A stretch of 64,000 nt of DNA, taken from the NCBI GenBank assembly GCA_015680685.1, contig MNCI01003108.1, positions 1 to 64,000 on the forward strand. The letters run 5' to 3'. This DNA is from Gnetum montanum. Taxonomy: Eukaryota > Streptophyta > Gnetopsida > Gnetales > Gnetaceae. The notes below the pieces were generated by a model, which saw only the letters and a program-made list of their open reading frames with translations, was not told the origin of the DNA and searched no databases. Made by a program: the position numbers and the translations under genes. Below, piece after piece: positions 35,891 to 45,933 of the stretch; within the stretch, counting starts at the first letter, position 1; every line of letters starts with the position of its first letter.

Positions 35891-36530
35891 NCAGAGAAGT
35901 AGGAAGTGAGAAAGGGCCTTAGTTAGAGGGAANTTCTCTGTCTCGCTCTCCTCAGGATGGTGGTCACTCTTTGTGAAGGAATTCTTGTTACTTCAAGAGG
36001 ATGGATTGGCTAGGTGTATTGATGTGAGGTCACTAAATGTGGTTGGTTTGAGTCTGGATTTGGGATGAAGTTCTACTCAGTCATCTTAACCATGAAATAG
36101 ACAAGGGGCTTTACACAACTTTGTTCTTGGGATTCCATTCCATTCTCTCCTCTCCATCTTTCTTCCCATTTTCCACCTCATTGCCAGTTTTATCATTAGT
36201 CTGTTCTGTGTTGATGCATTATTTTCTTTCGTGAATTCTTGTGGGTAAGTTTTTAACTCTTTCTTCAAAATGACATTCCTAGAGACTGCGGACTCTTTGG
36301 TTTGTGGGTTTGTTAGGGCATAAAAGGCATGAGCCTACTTTGGGGAGGACCCACTAGCATTCCTTTTTGGTGAAATTTTTAAGTTCTTTTTCTTAAACAT
36401 TTCCTAAAATCAATCATCTCTTGTTTCATCCCCATCCATGACATCCATTTTATTGGCATTGTCGTTGTTATTTTTTCCCACCTTTCTTATTCCTCATATT
36501 TTTCCATCTTATAGTTACCGGAGGTTCGCT

Positions 36531-36547
36531 CTTAGTCGTGGGGGCCC
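36531..36547 (+). other. Internal PPT-like motif, element 5
   Basis: CTTAGTCGTGGGGGCCC repeats the core of the 3' PPT (37137-37152). Confidence 0.5.
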
Positions 36548-36743
36548 TGGCACAAATTTTTCAATTTTCTCCATTATACTATTTTTCCTAACCCCTACAC
36601 CTTGGGTAGTCACCTATGATAAATCTCCAAACTAATTTCTTCCATAACCACAACTCAACCAATGCGCTTCATATCGAGGTAAGGTATCAATTGCAGTCTG
36701 GTTTATCTATCCCTGCTCATTTGTGACTATGTTGTGTGTGCAG

Positions 36744-36956
36744 ATGGCGATCATACAAACAATGGACTGGGCTTGGAGGAAGCACTTAGGATGGACTAGA
36801 ACTAGAGAATTTACGAAAGGAGCAAGTCTAGTGGCGTGGCTATGGATAAACAATGGAAGGTGCAATCTTAGCATTGGTGGCAACACACTTCATTTTCTTT
36901 CTCTCTCTTTCTCTACAAGCTACCAAATAAAGGCTTGGATGTCATTTATATACTAG
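36744..36956 (+). CDS. Short env-position ORF, 70 codons, element 5
   Basis: Open from MAIIQTMDWAWRKH to a TAG, directly after TGTGTGCAG (36735-36743). It has homologues in elements 2, 6 and 7 at the same place. Ser/Leu/Phe-rich end, no domain recognised. It could be a small protein, a leader exon, or the scar of a deleted third ORF. Confidence 0.35.
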   Translation: MAIIQTMDWAWRKHLGWTRTREFTKGASLVAWLWINNGRCNLSIGGNTLHFLSLSFSTSYQIKAWMSFIY

Positions 36957-37136
36957 TGTTCACCAAAATGATTATGAACATTAATGTTATACTATGCTTA
37001 TTGATCCGTTCACTGGGCACGTTGAGTCTATCATCTCATTCCACCATCAGTTGTCAGTTAGTCAATAATCCCATACCTTCCCAATATTTTGTAAAGAACT
37101 TTTTTCTTTTCTTCTATACTTGAGGATGAGTTTTCA

Positions 37137-37152
37137 TTTAGTCGTGGGGGTA
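37137..37152 (+). other. Polypurine tract, element 5
   Basis: TTTAGTCGTGGGGGTA abuts TGATGAG at 37153. It is the clearest PPT of the set. Confidence 0.75.
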
Positions 37153-38080
37153 TGATGAGAGCAGTTACTCTAATTATTAGAGTGGTTACTCTAGNNNNNN
37201 NNNNNNNNNNNNNNNNNNNNNNNNNNNNNNNNNNNNNNNNNNNNNNNNNNNNNNNNNNNNNNNNNNNNNNNNNNNNNNNNNNNNNNNNNNNNNNNNNNNN
37301 NNNNNNNNNNNNNNNNNNNNNNNNNNNNNNNNNNNNNNNNNNNNNNNNNNNNNNNNNNNNNNNNNNNNNNNNNNNNNNNNNNNNNNNNNNNNNNNNNNNN
37401 NNNNNNNNNNNNNNNNNNNNNNNNNNNNNNNNNNNNNNNNNNNNNNNNNNNNNNNNNNNNNNNNNNNNNNNNNNNNNNNNNNNNNNNNNNNNNNNNNNNN
37501 NNNNNNNNNNNNNNNNNNNNNNNNNNNNNNNNNNNNNNNNNNNNNNNNNNNNNNNNNNNNNNNNNNNNNNNNNNNNNNNNNNNNNNNNNNNNNNNNNNNN
37601 NNNNNNNNNNNNNNNNNNNNNNNNNNNNNNNNNNNNNNNNNNNNNNNNNNNNNNNNNNNNNNNNNNNNNNNNNNNNNNNNNNNNNNNNNNNNNNNNNNNN
37701 NNNNNNNNNNNNNNNNNNNNNNNNNNNNNNNNNNNNNNNNNNNNNNNNNNNNNNNNNNNNNNNNNNNNNNNNTAATGTTAGGATTAGTTAAAGCCTAGTT
37801 AATCAGTAGTTAAGTTAAATTAGTCACTTAGTTATCTCTCTCTCTCTCTCTTCCCTACTAGCGCAGGACATAAAAACATAAAAGCTATAAAAATCATATG
37901 CCTCAAGCTTACTTAACCATACAATCGTGACATATAGGTAAGCTTGGAAAGACAACAATCAACCAACCCATTGTTGTTCCACAAGGGCGCATAAGCACTT
38001 AATCTTTGGAATTCAACCGAATCTTGCGTGAAATGCTCGTATTCGTATGGTTGAGCATAGGGTTACCTCACCGCTCATCA
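37153..38080 (+). repeat. 3' LTR of element 5 (with gap)
   Basis: Starts TGATGAGAGCAGTTACTC and ends CTCATCA. The middle is N (37195-37772), so TATA and poly(A) sites cannot be seen. The size is estimated by the assembler. Confidence 0.85.
37195..37772. other. Assembly gap (N)
   Basis: 578 N inside the 3' LTR of element 5, probably an LTR collapse. Confidence 0.98.
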
Positions 38081-38696
38081 AAAGCCATGATATCGAATCC
38101 CCAATATCAAGGCACAAGCTACAATGTACAATATCTGATATCGCGAACACATGCAAGCCTATAAATATGACACTTAGATGCACAATCCAAACAACAATTT
38201 CATTCCATCGTTAGAAAAACTTTGTTAGCTTGTTTTTTTTATTATAGTACTCAGCACGTAGTAGTGTAGGCCTGCAGTCTGGTGTGAAGTGATTGTACAA
38301 AGTCTTTATTTAAGCATCTTGTACTTGGACACAAGTATGAATAGTAATAAAGATCAAGATTACTTTTCACCATTGCAACATCCACTTAGTTTTTACTTTT
38401 TACTTAGAATAATGTTTACTATTTTTACTTAGTCTACTAATTACTATTTTCTTAGTTATTGTATACTTTCCCATGAACTTTACTTTTACTATTGTTTAGC
38501 AAAATGGATATGATTCCGAGCGTAAAGTGTGATCGTTTGGTAACCTAGTGGTATTATTGCTTGGTTCACCTAGTAGTGAAGTACTTGGTAATCCTAGTAA
38601 TGATTACATAAGTCCAAAGACATGTACACAGAGTTAGAAATGGATGTTCCATCACCTAGGCTAGATTAGATTCATTTTCTATTTACTTAGACTTAG
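38081..38696 (+). repeat. 3' LTR of element 4, piece 2
   Basis: Continues element 4 LTR from AAAGCCATGATATC. TATAAATA occurs near 38160 and AATAAA near 38347. It ends in CTTAG, where element 6 begins. Confidence 0.9.
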
Positions 38697-39531
38697 TGAT
38701 GAGTGGCGAGATACCCCTACACTCAAACATACGAATACAAGCGTAGCACACACGATCCGGTCGAACTCCACAAACTAAGTGCCTACATGTCCCATGGAAC
38801 ACTTAGGGTTAATCATTCGTTATCTTCCCAGACTTACTTGTAGTTGTCACAGTGTATGGTTAAGTAAGTCCGAGGTATATGATTTTTATAGCTTTTATGT
38901 GTTTTATCTCCTATGCTAATGAGTTGAATGGTAGAGAGACTAATTACTAATTCTAACTAATGAACTAAGTCTAAATTACCTAGCGTCAACATCCATTCCC
39001 ACTTACCGTACACACCTTGAACCGATGCAACCGCGGCTACCAAATGCTAATCGTTGTTGGGATCACCACGCGTAATGCACGTGCTCAAAGTGGTCGTACT
39101 GAGGCACTTAACTAGGAGAGAAGGGTTGAGAGAGAAAATAGTAAATAATAGATAATAAATAATAGGTAATAAATAACAATAATAAAATCCTATTCCATGT
39201 GCTGCAAGGTTTATCCGGAAAGCTCGTATTTATTTCCATACACAAACTTGTGTTCATGTACAATGTTTGCTCGAATAAAGATTCGTTCACTTTAGGACTC
39301 CTACTACGGGCACATGGAAAATATTCTATCTCTAGAGTGATCAATCTGCCAGAGTTTCCCTACTGTCTAGCCTAGGATGATGAAATAAGGGAGAGCCGCC
39401 TCTCATTTATAGATATGACGGTGCACCGTGATATTGCGTATGCAATATCGCAAGGGAGGACACGATATCGCGAGGGATGCGATATTGCGACGGCCACGAT
39501 ATCGCGGCCCATGCGATATTGCATCCCATCA
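38697..39531 (-). repeat. 3' LTR of element 6
   Basis: 835 bp. On plus it reads TGATGAGTGGCGAG...CATCCCATCA. GATATC palindromes are at 39425-39525, and the TATA box (minus strand TATAAATG) is near 39404-39411. Confidence 0.9.
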
Positions 39532-39547
39532 TATCCCCATGACTAAA
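39532..39547 (-). other. Polypurine tract, element 6
   Basis: Minus strand TTTAGTCATGGGGATA abuts the LTR. Confidence 0.75.
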
Positions 39548-39669
39548 TGAAAACTCGTCCTTAAGTTCATTATAATAATATCGGGAAGGTATGGGATTAT
39601 TGACTCAATGGAAACTAATGGGATGACATGTGAATGGATCATCATTACAAGACTTGACAAAACTAGTGT

Positions 39670-39891
39670 TCATGACAACAAGGGTGAACACCTTATTACA
39701 TTGACATCAGGCCTTAGTTGGTAGCTGAGAGAGAAAAGACAAAGAAGTGTTGCTACTACCAACTCCAAGATTACGCCTTTCGTTGTCCATCCATAAGCGC
39801 GCCATCGATCTTGCTCTTTGCAAAGCTGCTTCAGCATCGCTCCATTCCAAGCACTCCCTCCAAATCCGGTCTGTTGTTGCATGATCGCCAT
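39670..39891 (-). CDS. Short env-position ORF, 73 codons, element 6
   Basis: MAIMQQQTGFGGSAWNG to SPLLS and stop, after minus-strand TGTGTGTAG. Homologous to elements 2 and 5. No known domain is recognised. Confidence 0.35.
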   Translation of the reverse strand: MAIMQQQTGFGGSAWNGAMLKQLCKEQDRWRAYGWTTKGVILELVVATLLCLFSLSYQLRPDVNVIRCSPLLS

Positions 39892-40100
39892 CTACACACA
39901 CAACACAGTTTTGTATTAGCAAGGGTAATTGAATCATCATGTAATTAATACCTTGCTTCAGTGTAAGTCCATTGGCTGAGTTGTGGTATGGCTGATATGG
40001 GTATGGAGATATATTAATGATGACTACCGAAGGTGTAGGGGTTAGGAAAAAATCAAAAAAAAATTGGGGCTAGGAGAAAATCGAAAAAATTGGGCCCCGT

Positions 40101-40118
40101 ACCCCCATGACTAATCGC
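40101..40118 (-). other. Internal PPT-like motif, element 6
   Basis: Minus strand GCGATTAGTCATGGGGGT, followed by ACGGGGCCC, as in element 2. Confidence 0.5.
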
Positions 40119-40790
40119 AAACCTCTGGTAGCGATAGAATGGAGAAAGAATAACAATAAGAAAGATAGATAAAAAGGGATAAATATAACATCGATGAAAA
40201 GGATGTCTAGATGGAAATGAACAAAATAAAATTAATTGCAAAATGTTAAGGAAAAGAATTTAACGGATGCACCAAATAGGAACATCAGTGGATCCTCCCC
40301 AAAGCAGGCTCATGCCCTTAATGCCCTGACAAACCCACATTCAAAGAGTCTGTAGGCTCTAGGAATGTCATTTGGAACAAGAGTTAAAGTCTTAACCATA
40401 AGAATTTACCAAAAAGAAAACAATGCATCAACCAAAATATACACTAATGATACAACCGGCAATGAGGTGAATAATGGAGAGAAGTGTGGAGATAAGAGAA
40501 TGGAATGGAATCCCAAGAACAAGGTGATGTACAACCCCTTGTGTGTTTCATGATTAATGTGACTTGGCAAATCTCATTCCAACTCCGGCCTCAAACCAAC
40601 CTCATCTAGTGACTTTACATTAATGCATTCAGCTAATCCATAAACTTGAGTAACAAGAATGCCTTCGCCCAAGAGCCACCACCATTCCAACAAAACAAGG
40701 AGGAGAGAATGGGAAGCGAGAAGGGCCTTCGATAGAGGGAACATTTTTGGTTCCATAACCAGTGCTTGTAGCCCAAGGAATTATTTTGTC

Positions 40791-40874
40791 TAAGGGATGT
40801 GCTTTGAATTCTCACTTCTTCTTCTTCTTCTTTTGTGTTTTGTGTTTTTATGCATGAGAACCACACCATGCAAA
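40791..40874 (-). repeat. Conserved hairpin, element 6
   Basis: Minus strand: GCATGGTGTGGTTCTCAT, A-rich loop with AAGAAG repeats, then TGAGAATTCAAAGCACATCC. GGTGTG pairs with CACATC (one mismatch or wobble), and TTCTCA with TGAGAA. Confidence 0.6.
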
Positions 40875-41289
40875 GACTTCTTATTTTTATTGTCTCACAT
40901 TTCGATAATTTTGTAACATCGAAACGACAAGAAAACTCAAGAAGAAAACATCCAAGCACCCAAGAGAATGGCCAACACAAATGCATCAAGTTCCCTTGAA
41001 GTCACACCCTTTTCAATCCTTGAGTTCTTCCTTAGTTTGAGAAATGCCCAGTCACCAATTCGTTAAAGTTCTTATTATGAAGGGGACTGTACATTTCCAA
41101 GCCGAGAGAGACCATAGAAATTGGTGGATGGATGGATGAAGTAAACTCATTGCCTACCATATCAAAAGAAACATACCTTAGTATCAACATCATGACTTAA
41201 AGGTAAAAACCAAACATTAGCAATCAATATGAAAACAGTTCATACCATCGTGAAGAACACTTATTGGGTGACAAACTTATAAGATGGAT

Positions 41290-41309
41290 CACACACACAC
41301 ACACACACA
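41290..41309 (+). repeat. (CA)n microsatellite
   Basis: About nine CA units at the edge of the A-rich tract of element 6. Confidence 0.9.
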
Positions 41310-41599
41310 AAATGAAAAAGTATAACGATGTTGAAAAACAAAAACAAGAAAAGTTTTAGAAATTTGGAAAACAAAAATAAGAAAATTTGAAGAAAGTTGT
41401 AAAACAAAAACAAGAAAAGTTAAAGAAATTGTAAAAAAAAACATGTAAAACAAAAATATGTAAAACAAAAACTTGTAAAACAAAAACATGCAAAACAAAA
41501 ATGTGTAAAACAAAAACTAAAAAGAACTGAGGGCCTCCAATGGTTAGCATAGGTGGCCATCTCCCCCATGACTGAATTGCAAGGGAGAGATCCAAAATA

Positions 41600-41838
41600 A
41601 TGAGCGTCTATTTGAATTTCGTAAAAGTGTCGAACTTCTTCCCACTGATGTTCTCAGATTAAGGGGTGGAAGTTGGCAACGCTCATACTCCGATGTATCT
41701 ATGCCTCCATTGTTAACATGAGTTGTACCCCTAATTCATTTTGTGCATATTAAGTTTCTCTTTCTAGTAGCTGTCAACCACGGGGTGTCTACTACTAGTG
41801 TGGTTGCTACATACAGGCACCTTTAAATTTGTATTTCT
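41600..41838 (-). pseudogene. Deletion scar: protease end joined to integrase end, element 6
   Basis: On the minus strand the post-protease stretch (TGTATGTAGCAACCACAC) runs within about 200 bases into the last codons of pol (GGGGGAGATGGCCACC). In element 5 these two points are about 3.1 kb apart. Confidence 0.75.
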
Positions 41839-42300
41839 TAGGCACACCAATTACATGGAAGAGATGTTGAACATTCTTCCATGTCATCACCCTCTGAGTC
41901 ACTATATGTGATGCACGGAACTTTCTTCTTCTCAATCTTTTCATAAATATTTACCTTAGATATCTGCCAGGAAAGATTGCAAATCCCTAGGTACATATCT
42001 ACTGTACTTAGCCATGGCCTTCCCATTATAATTGGGAAGCCCCCTTCGTTGTTGTTAACCTCTATCACCAGGAAGTCAGCTGGGTAGGACCAACCACACA
42101 CAGTGGTAATAATGTCCTCCACCAATCCCAAGGGAATGGTGATGAACTGGTCTTCCAGCTCTAGTTGAATGTTGCTCTTCTTAAGTTGGGGCAGGTTCTA
42201 GGCTTGATACATCTCTCATGATATTAAATTGACTCTGGAACCTAAGTCAAGAAAAGCCTTATGTGGTTTATTCCCGGTGATTTGTAGATAGATTAAGGGG
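41838..42300 (-). pseudogene. Retropepsin-like protease, element 6
   Basis: The catalytic motif is DLGS (42237-42248 on plus), followed by a TAG in the shared QA*NLPQL site, LELEDQFITIPLGLVED, then the open part 41838-42131 with GWSYPADFLVIEV and FPIIMGRPWLSTVD. DLG with PADF is close to the usual Athila form. Confidence 0.8.
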
Positions 42301-42379
42301 CTTATAGGATCAGTTAGTTTCCTAGGAAGGTGGCCTACCTTGATCCAGTCGGTTACAGTATGCGTTAACATAATTGTAT

Positions 42380-44800
42380 ACGTATAGCTCTATTGTTGGA
42401 CTGAAGGGTGCTCTAAATTGTTAGATGGTGGAGGAGTGTACATGGGCTCAACCGCTTGTTTTTGTAAGAGTTTTTCTGGGCTTCTAGTTCTAAAGAAAGG
42501 TCTTTTCTTTTTACAGTTGTCAGAACCAGTAGTAGGTTGAATATTTATAGCTCTCGCAGCATGACGTTGCTGCGGTTGAGTAGGGAGTTCCCCTTGCATT
42601 GTTGGAGTAGGAGGTGTTATGGGAACTATAGGTGGAAGAGGTACGGATGGAATGGAGGATGGTAAGTATGTGGGGTGCCTCCCAGAGGAGAAGAAGTCCT
42701 CCTAAAGTACTCCTGAACTTGGTAGTGACATTGGGGAGTTGTGTGACTCATAGAGTCACTTGGAGAAACCGACTGCTGCACATAATATCCATATGGGTCT
42801 GGCTTCCGGTAAGGGTACTGTTGTGTTGGCAGTGGCATCCCCCATGACTGTGGGTACTACCACTGCTGATGATGTCTGATGGGTTGTGGTGGAGTTCCAC
42901 TTGGATAGTATGTTAGTGGTTGGTGGAACTACCTTGGGTTACCTTGGGGATAAGGTAACCTTTGGGGTGTTTGCCGTTGGTTGAGTCTTAGGTTAAGTTC
43001 ATACATCCCAGACTCCTGTAGATGTGAGATGATTGAACAACATCCCTTGGGATGATCATAATGGCAGATCTCACATCCACCGTTATCATCTGTGTCTGAA
43101 TCCATAACTTCATCGGAGATAGTAATTTTCCCCTTACCCTTGTTATGTGCAGGGCCTGAATCTCTCCGCTTTGTCTTACCTTTGTCACTACTTCGTTCCT
43201 TCTTAGACTCCTCTACAATTTTCAAGACATTTTCAAGTCTAGAGTCTAAGGAATCCCACAATTGGTCCATCTTAGCCGATACTTCTGTTGTTAATTTTGG
43301 ATCGGCAAGGTTTTTCTGTTTACCAACTCTTCGAGTGGTGACTCATCCTCCTCATCACAAAATCTTACTCCCTTCTTTTGAAGGGAGGGATCACGGTTGT
43401 ATTCTTCTGCACTCTCTCTTTTTCGTAGCTCACCTTCCTCTTTTGCTACTTGTTCCAACAAGCGATGTACTTCATGGACTCTGAGTTCTGATAGTCTCCC
43501 TTGGGCATAAGTCCCAAGGGTTCTTCTAGTCTCATGCCTTAGCCCATCCACGATGTGGCGAAGTTGATCCCGTTGAGTGTATCCATTGCCCGGGCAATGA
43601 TGTAACAATGCGTAGTAGCGGCCCATGGTAGCATCCAAAGGTTCATGAGTACCTTGCTTCCATCCTTGGATCTGCTTACATAAATTAGACACTCTGGAGT
43701 ACGTTTGATATTTATCGTTGAAGAGTTCTAACATCATACTCCACCTCCTAATGGTCTCCAGCTCTAAGGACCGATACCAACTCTCTGCTTCCTTGGTGAG
43801 TGTCCTGGAAAACAACTTAAGTTTCTACCACTCGTTTTCTATGTTTTGCAAGGCACAAGCATCATGGAATGCTTGTAAATGATGCTGCAGATCAGTGTTG
43901 TATCCCCCCTCAAATCGTGGGATGTTGTTCATGTCTAAACGCTTGATCCGACTATCTTTTAAATGCCTTGTTGGAATTCTAACTACCTCCATTATGTTGA
44001 GCATACTTCAAGTTGCAAGTAGGGGCTCGTCATGATCATCTCTTTCATGAAGCCTGTGATGTGTACGTTGTTCCCTACTTTCCCTTCGTCCTTGCCCTTG
44101 TCCTCTCTCTCAACTTTCCCGTCGAGGTCTCTCATTTTGCCTACCTCTATCCTCACCGTTATGTTCATGATGGCTGTGCCCAGATGTGGAAGGAGAGGGG
44201 GAGTGATGAGATGAAGGAGAAGAAGAAGGAGAACCATCGCCATGATGATGTTTCTTGCCTTCTCTTCGGCTGCTACGACCCTGATCGTGGTGACGATCTA
44301 AGTGCCCGTCCTTATCATGAGTTCTTGTTCCCCCAGTGAACAGCTGGTGTTCACAAGGATTAGAACCAGGGTTGTGTATTGTGGATTGTAGGTTCTAATA
44401 CCCCACCTCCTCACCATCGTTAGGAGGGGGAACATTATTTGATAGAGAACCTGTTATGATTGGTTCACCATCTCTGATTTCACTAAGGACGTGCGGGACC
44501 TTCTTGCCCTTCAACAATGTATGTTGGCTCTCCTGCCTAGAGTCCCTCATACGTTGTAAAGCTGTGGGATGGTAATCCCTTATGTCAAAATCACCCATAA
44601 CGTATTCAATGTATAATTCTGTCATGCCAATCTGTGCCAAGGCATGAAGAAGCATGTTTGGGACTACCCGATCCAGAGGTAACACTATGTTACCATGCAA
44701 GTCTCTCTAGCGCATCTATTCTTCTTGATGGAAGATAAAAGTAAAATTGGGAATATACTCATCAGGATGAGTATATTCCACCCTATATTGCTAAGGAACT
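42380..44800 (-). pseudogene. gag: gag, element 6 (best preserved)
   Basis: The N-terminal block is at 44395-44780 (GNIVLPLDRVVPNMLLHAL), then a His/Arg/Ser-rich stretch (about 44030-44330). The capsid core is open over 174 codons (43291-43815): FSRTLTKEAESWYRSLE, KQIQGWKQGTHEPLDA, LRHIVDGLRHETRRTLG, ending with a coiled-coil-like Glu/Arg-rich tail. A linker (42929-43270) bears the complete zinc knuckle CEICHYDHPKGCC (43037-43075). The Pro-rich tail has MPLPTQQYPY. One frame change near 43288 and one near 42610 separate these parts. The start codon is lost with the leader. Confidence 0.82.
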
Positions 44801-44863
44801 GATGGATTTAGGTTATGTGTTTTTGATTNCCTTGGAGAGAAGAGTCAAATCAAATATACATAT

Positions 44864-45681
44864 TGATGAGTGGCAAGATACTCCTACACTCAACCATACG
44901 AATACGAGCATAGCACGCGCGATCCGGTCGAACTCTGCAAACTAAGTGCCTACACGCCCCATGGAACACTTAGGGTTAATCATTCGTTGTCTTCCTAGAA
45001 TTACTTGTAGTTGTTACGGTGTATGGTTAAGTAAGTCCGAGGTATATGATTTTTATAGTTTTTATGTGTTTTATCTCCTATGCTAATGAGTTGAAGGGTA
45101 GAGAGACTAATTACTAATTCTAACTAACGAACTAAGTCTAAATTACCTAGCATCAGCATCCGTTCCCACTTACTGTACACACCCTGAACCAATGCAACCG
45201 CGGCTACCAAACGCTAATCGTTGCTGGGATCACCATGCGTAACGCACATGCTCGAAGTGGTCGTACTGAGGCACTTAACTAGGAGAGAAGGGTTGAGAGA
45301 GAAAACAGTAAATAATAGATGATAAATAACAGGTAATAAATAACAATAATAAAATCCTATTCCATGCACTGCAAGGTTTATCCGGAAAGCTCATCTTTAT
45401 TGCCATACACAAACTTGTGTTCAAATACAATGTTTGCTCAAATAAAGATCCGTTCACTTTAGGACTCCTACTGCAGGCACATGGAAAATATTCTATCTCT
45501 GGAGTGATCAATCTGCCAGAGTTTCCCTACTGTCTAGCCTAGGATAATGAAACAAGGGAGAGCCGCCTCTTATTTATAGATATGATGGCACACTGCAATA
45601 TCATGTACGCAATATCGCAGGGGAGGACGCGATATCGTGAGGGATGCGATATCGCGGCCCATGCGATATCGCGTCCCATCA
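44864..45681 (-). repeat. 5' LTR of element 6
   Basis: 818 bp. GATATC palindromes are at 45598-45676 and the TATA box at 45571-45578 (TATTTATA on plus). Inside it no primer-binding site follows: CTCATCA is followed by ATATGTATATTTG, with an assembly N at 44829. Confidence 0.88.
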
Positions 45682-45933
45682 CTTAGAAACCACTTTCATT
45701 TACCTTATGTTTACTAGGAGGAAACTGGCCTACGCAACATCAGTTATCATACACCTTATTGTGAGTTAAACCATACGCATTGATTTTTACTAACTCACGT
45801 GGGAAGACAACGATCACGAACTCAAACCAATTACTAGAATAATCACATTTCCTTGTCTACGGAATTCGACCAGGCTACGCGTGAACACTCATATCTCGTA
45901 TGGTTAGGTCTTGGATTACTCCACTGCTCATCA
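45682..45933 (+). repeat. 3' LTR of element 4, piece 3
   Basis: Resumes with CTTAGAAACCACTTTC, matching 16877-17129, and ends CTGCTCATCA. The duplication aggtg follows. Confidence 0.9.

Larger units (their letters stand above)
35302..36743 (+). other. 3' noncoding region, element 5
   Basis: T-rich tract (35316-35440), hairpin left half (35841-35890) cut at an N (35891), a further N at 35933, the conserved GGAGGACCCACTAGCATTCC block (about 36340) and the PPT-like motif 36531-36547. No long ORF. Confidence 0.55.
27992..38080 (+). mobile_element. Element 5: Athila-like retrotransposon, gag-pol, nested in element 4
   Basis: Inserted into the 3' LTR of element 4 with the near-perfect duplication gaagc/aaagc (27987-27991, 38081-38085). 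5' LTR, tRNA-Asp primer site, gag, protease, RT-RNase H, integrase, noncoding 3' part, PPT, 3' LTR. The long third ORF is absent; only a 70-codon frame remains in its place. Pol keeps one frame for about 5 kb, interrupted by roughly 18 stops. Confidence 0.9.
39894..41560 (-). other. 3' noncoding region, element 6
   Basis: Holds the internal PPT-like motif (40101-40118), the GGAGGATCCACT block (about 40290), the conserved hairpin (40791-40874), a GT/CA run and an A-rich tract (T-rich on the minus strand, 41290-41520). No long ORF is convincing. Confidence 0.55.
38697..45681 (-). mobile_element. Element 6: non-autonomous Athila-like element, minus strand, nested in element 4
   Basis: Perfect duplication cttag (38692-38696, 45682-45686). 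On the minus strand: 5' LTR 44864-45681, gag, protease, then a direct jump (about 41700-41830) to the end of integrase and the 3' noncoding region, PPT and 3' LTR 38697-39531. RT, RNase H and almost all integrase are deleted. Over about 143 LTR bases I count 14 differences, 12 of them transitions. It could only have moved with enzymes from other copies if the deletion came first. Confidence 0.88.
16221..45933 (+). mobile_element. Element 4: Athila-like retrotransposon, host of elements 5 and 6
   Basis: Flanked by the perfect 5-bp duplication aggtg (16216-16220 and 45934-45938). Its own parts are 5' LTR 16221-17129, internal 17130-27940, and 3' LTR split into 27941-27991, 38081-38696 and 45682-45933. 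It has gag, protease, RT-RNase H, integrase and the third ORF. Over the first 51 LTR bases the two LTRs differ at 9 sites, all transitions, so it is old and was probably methylated. Confidence 0.9.

Noticed and set aside
37152-37775. Long open frame across the N run
   Set aside because: It is open only because N has no stop codons.
39108-39344. A 78-codon minus-strand frame in both LTRs of element 6 (also 45275-45511) with a hydrophobic stretch
   Set aside because: It lies across the R/U5 region with the poly(A) signal, both copies are LTR twins by descent, and the element 2 copy is frame-broken.
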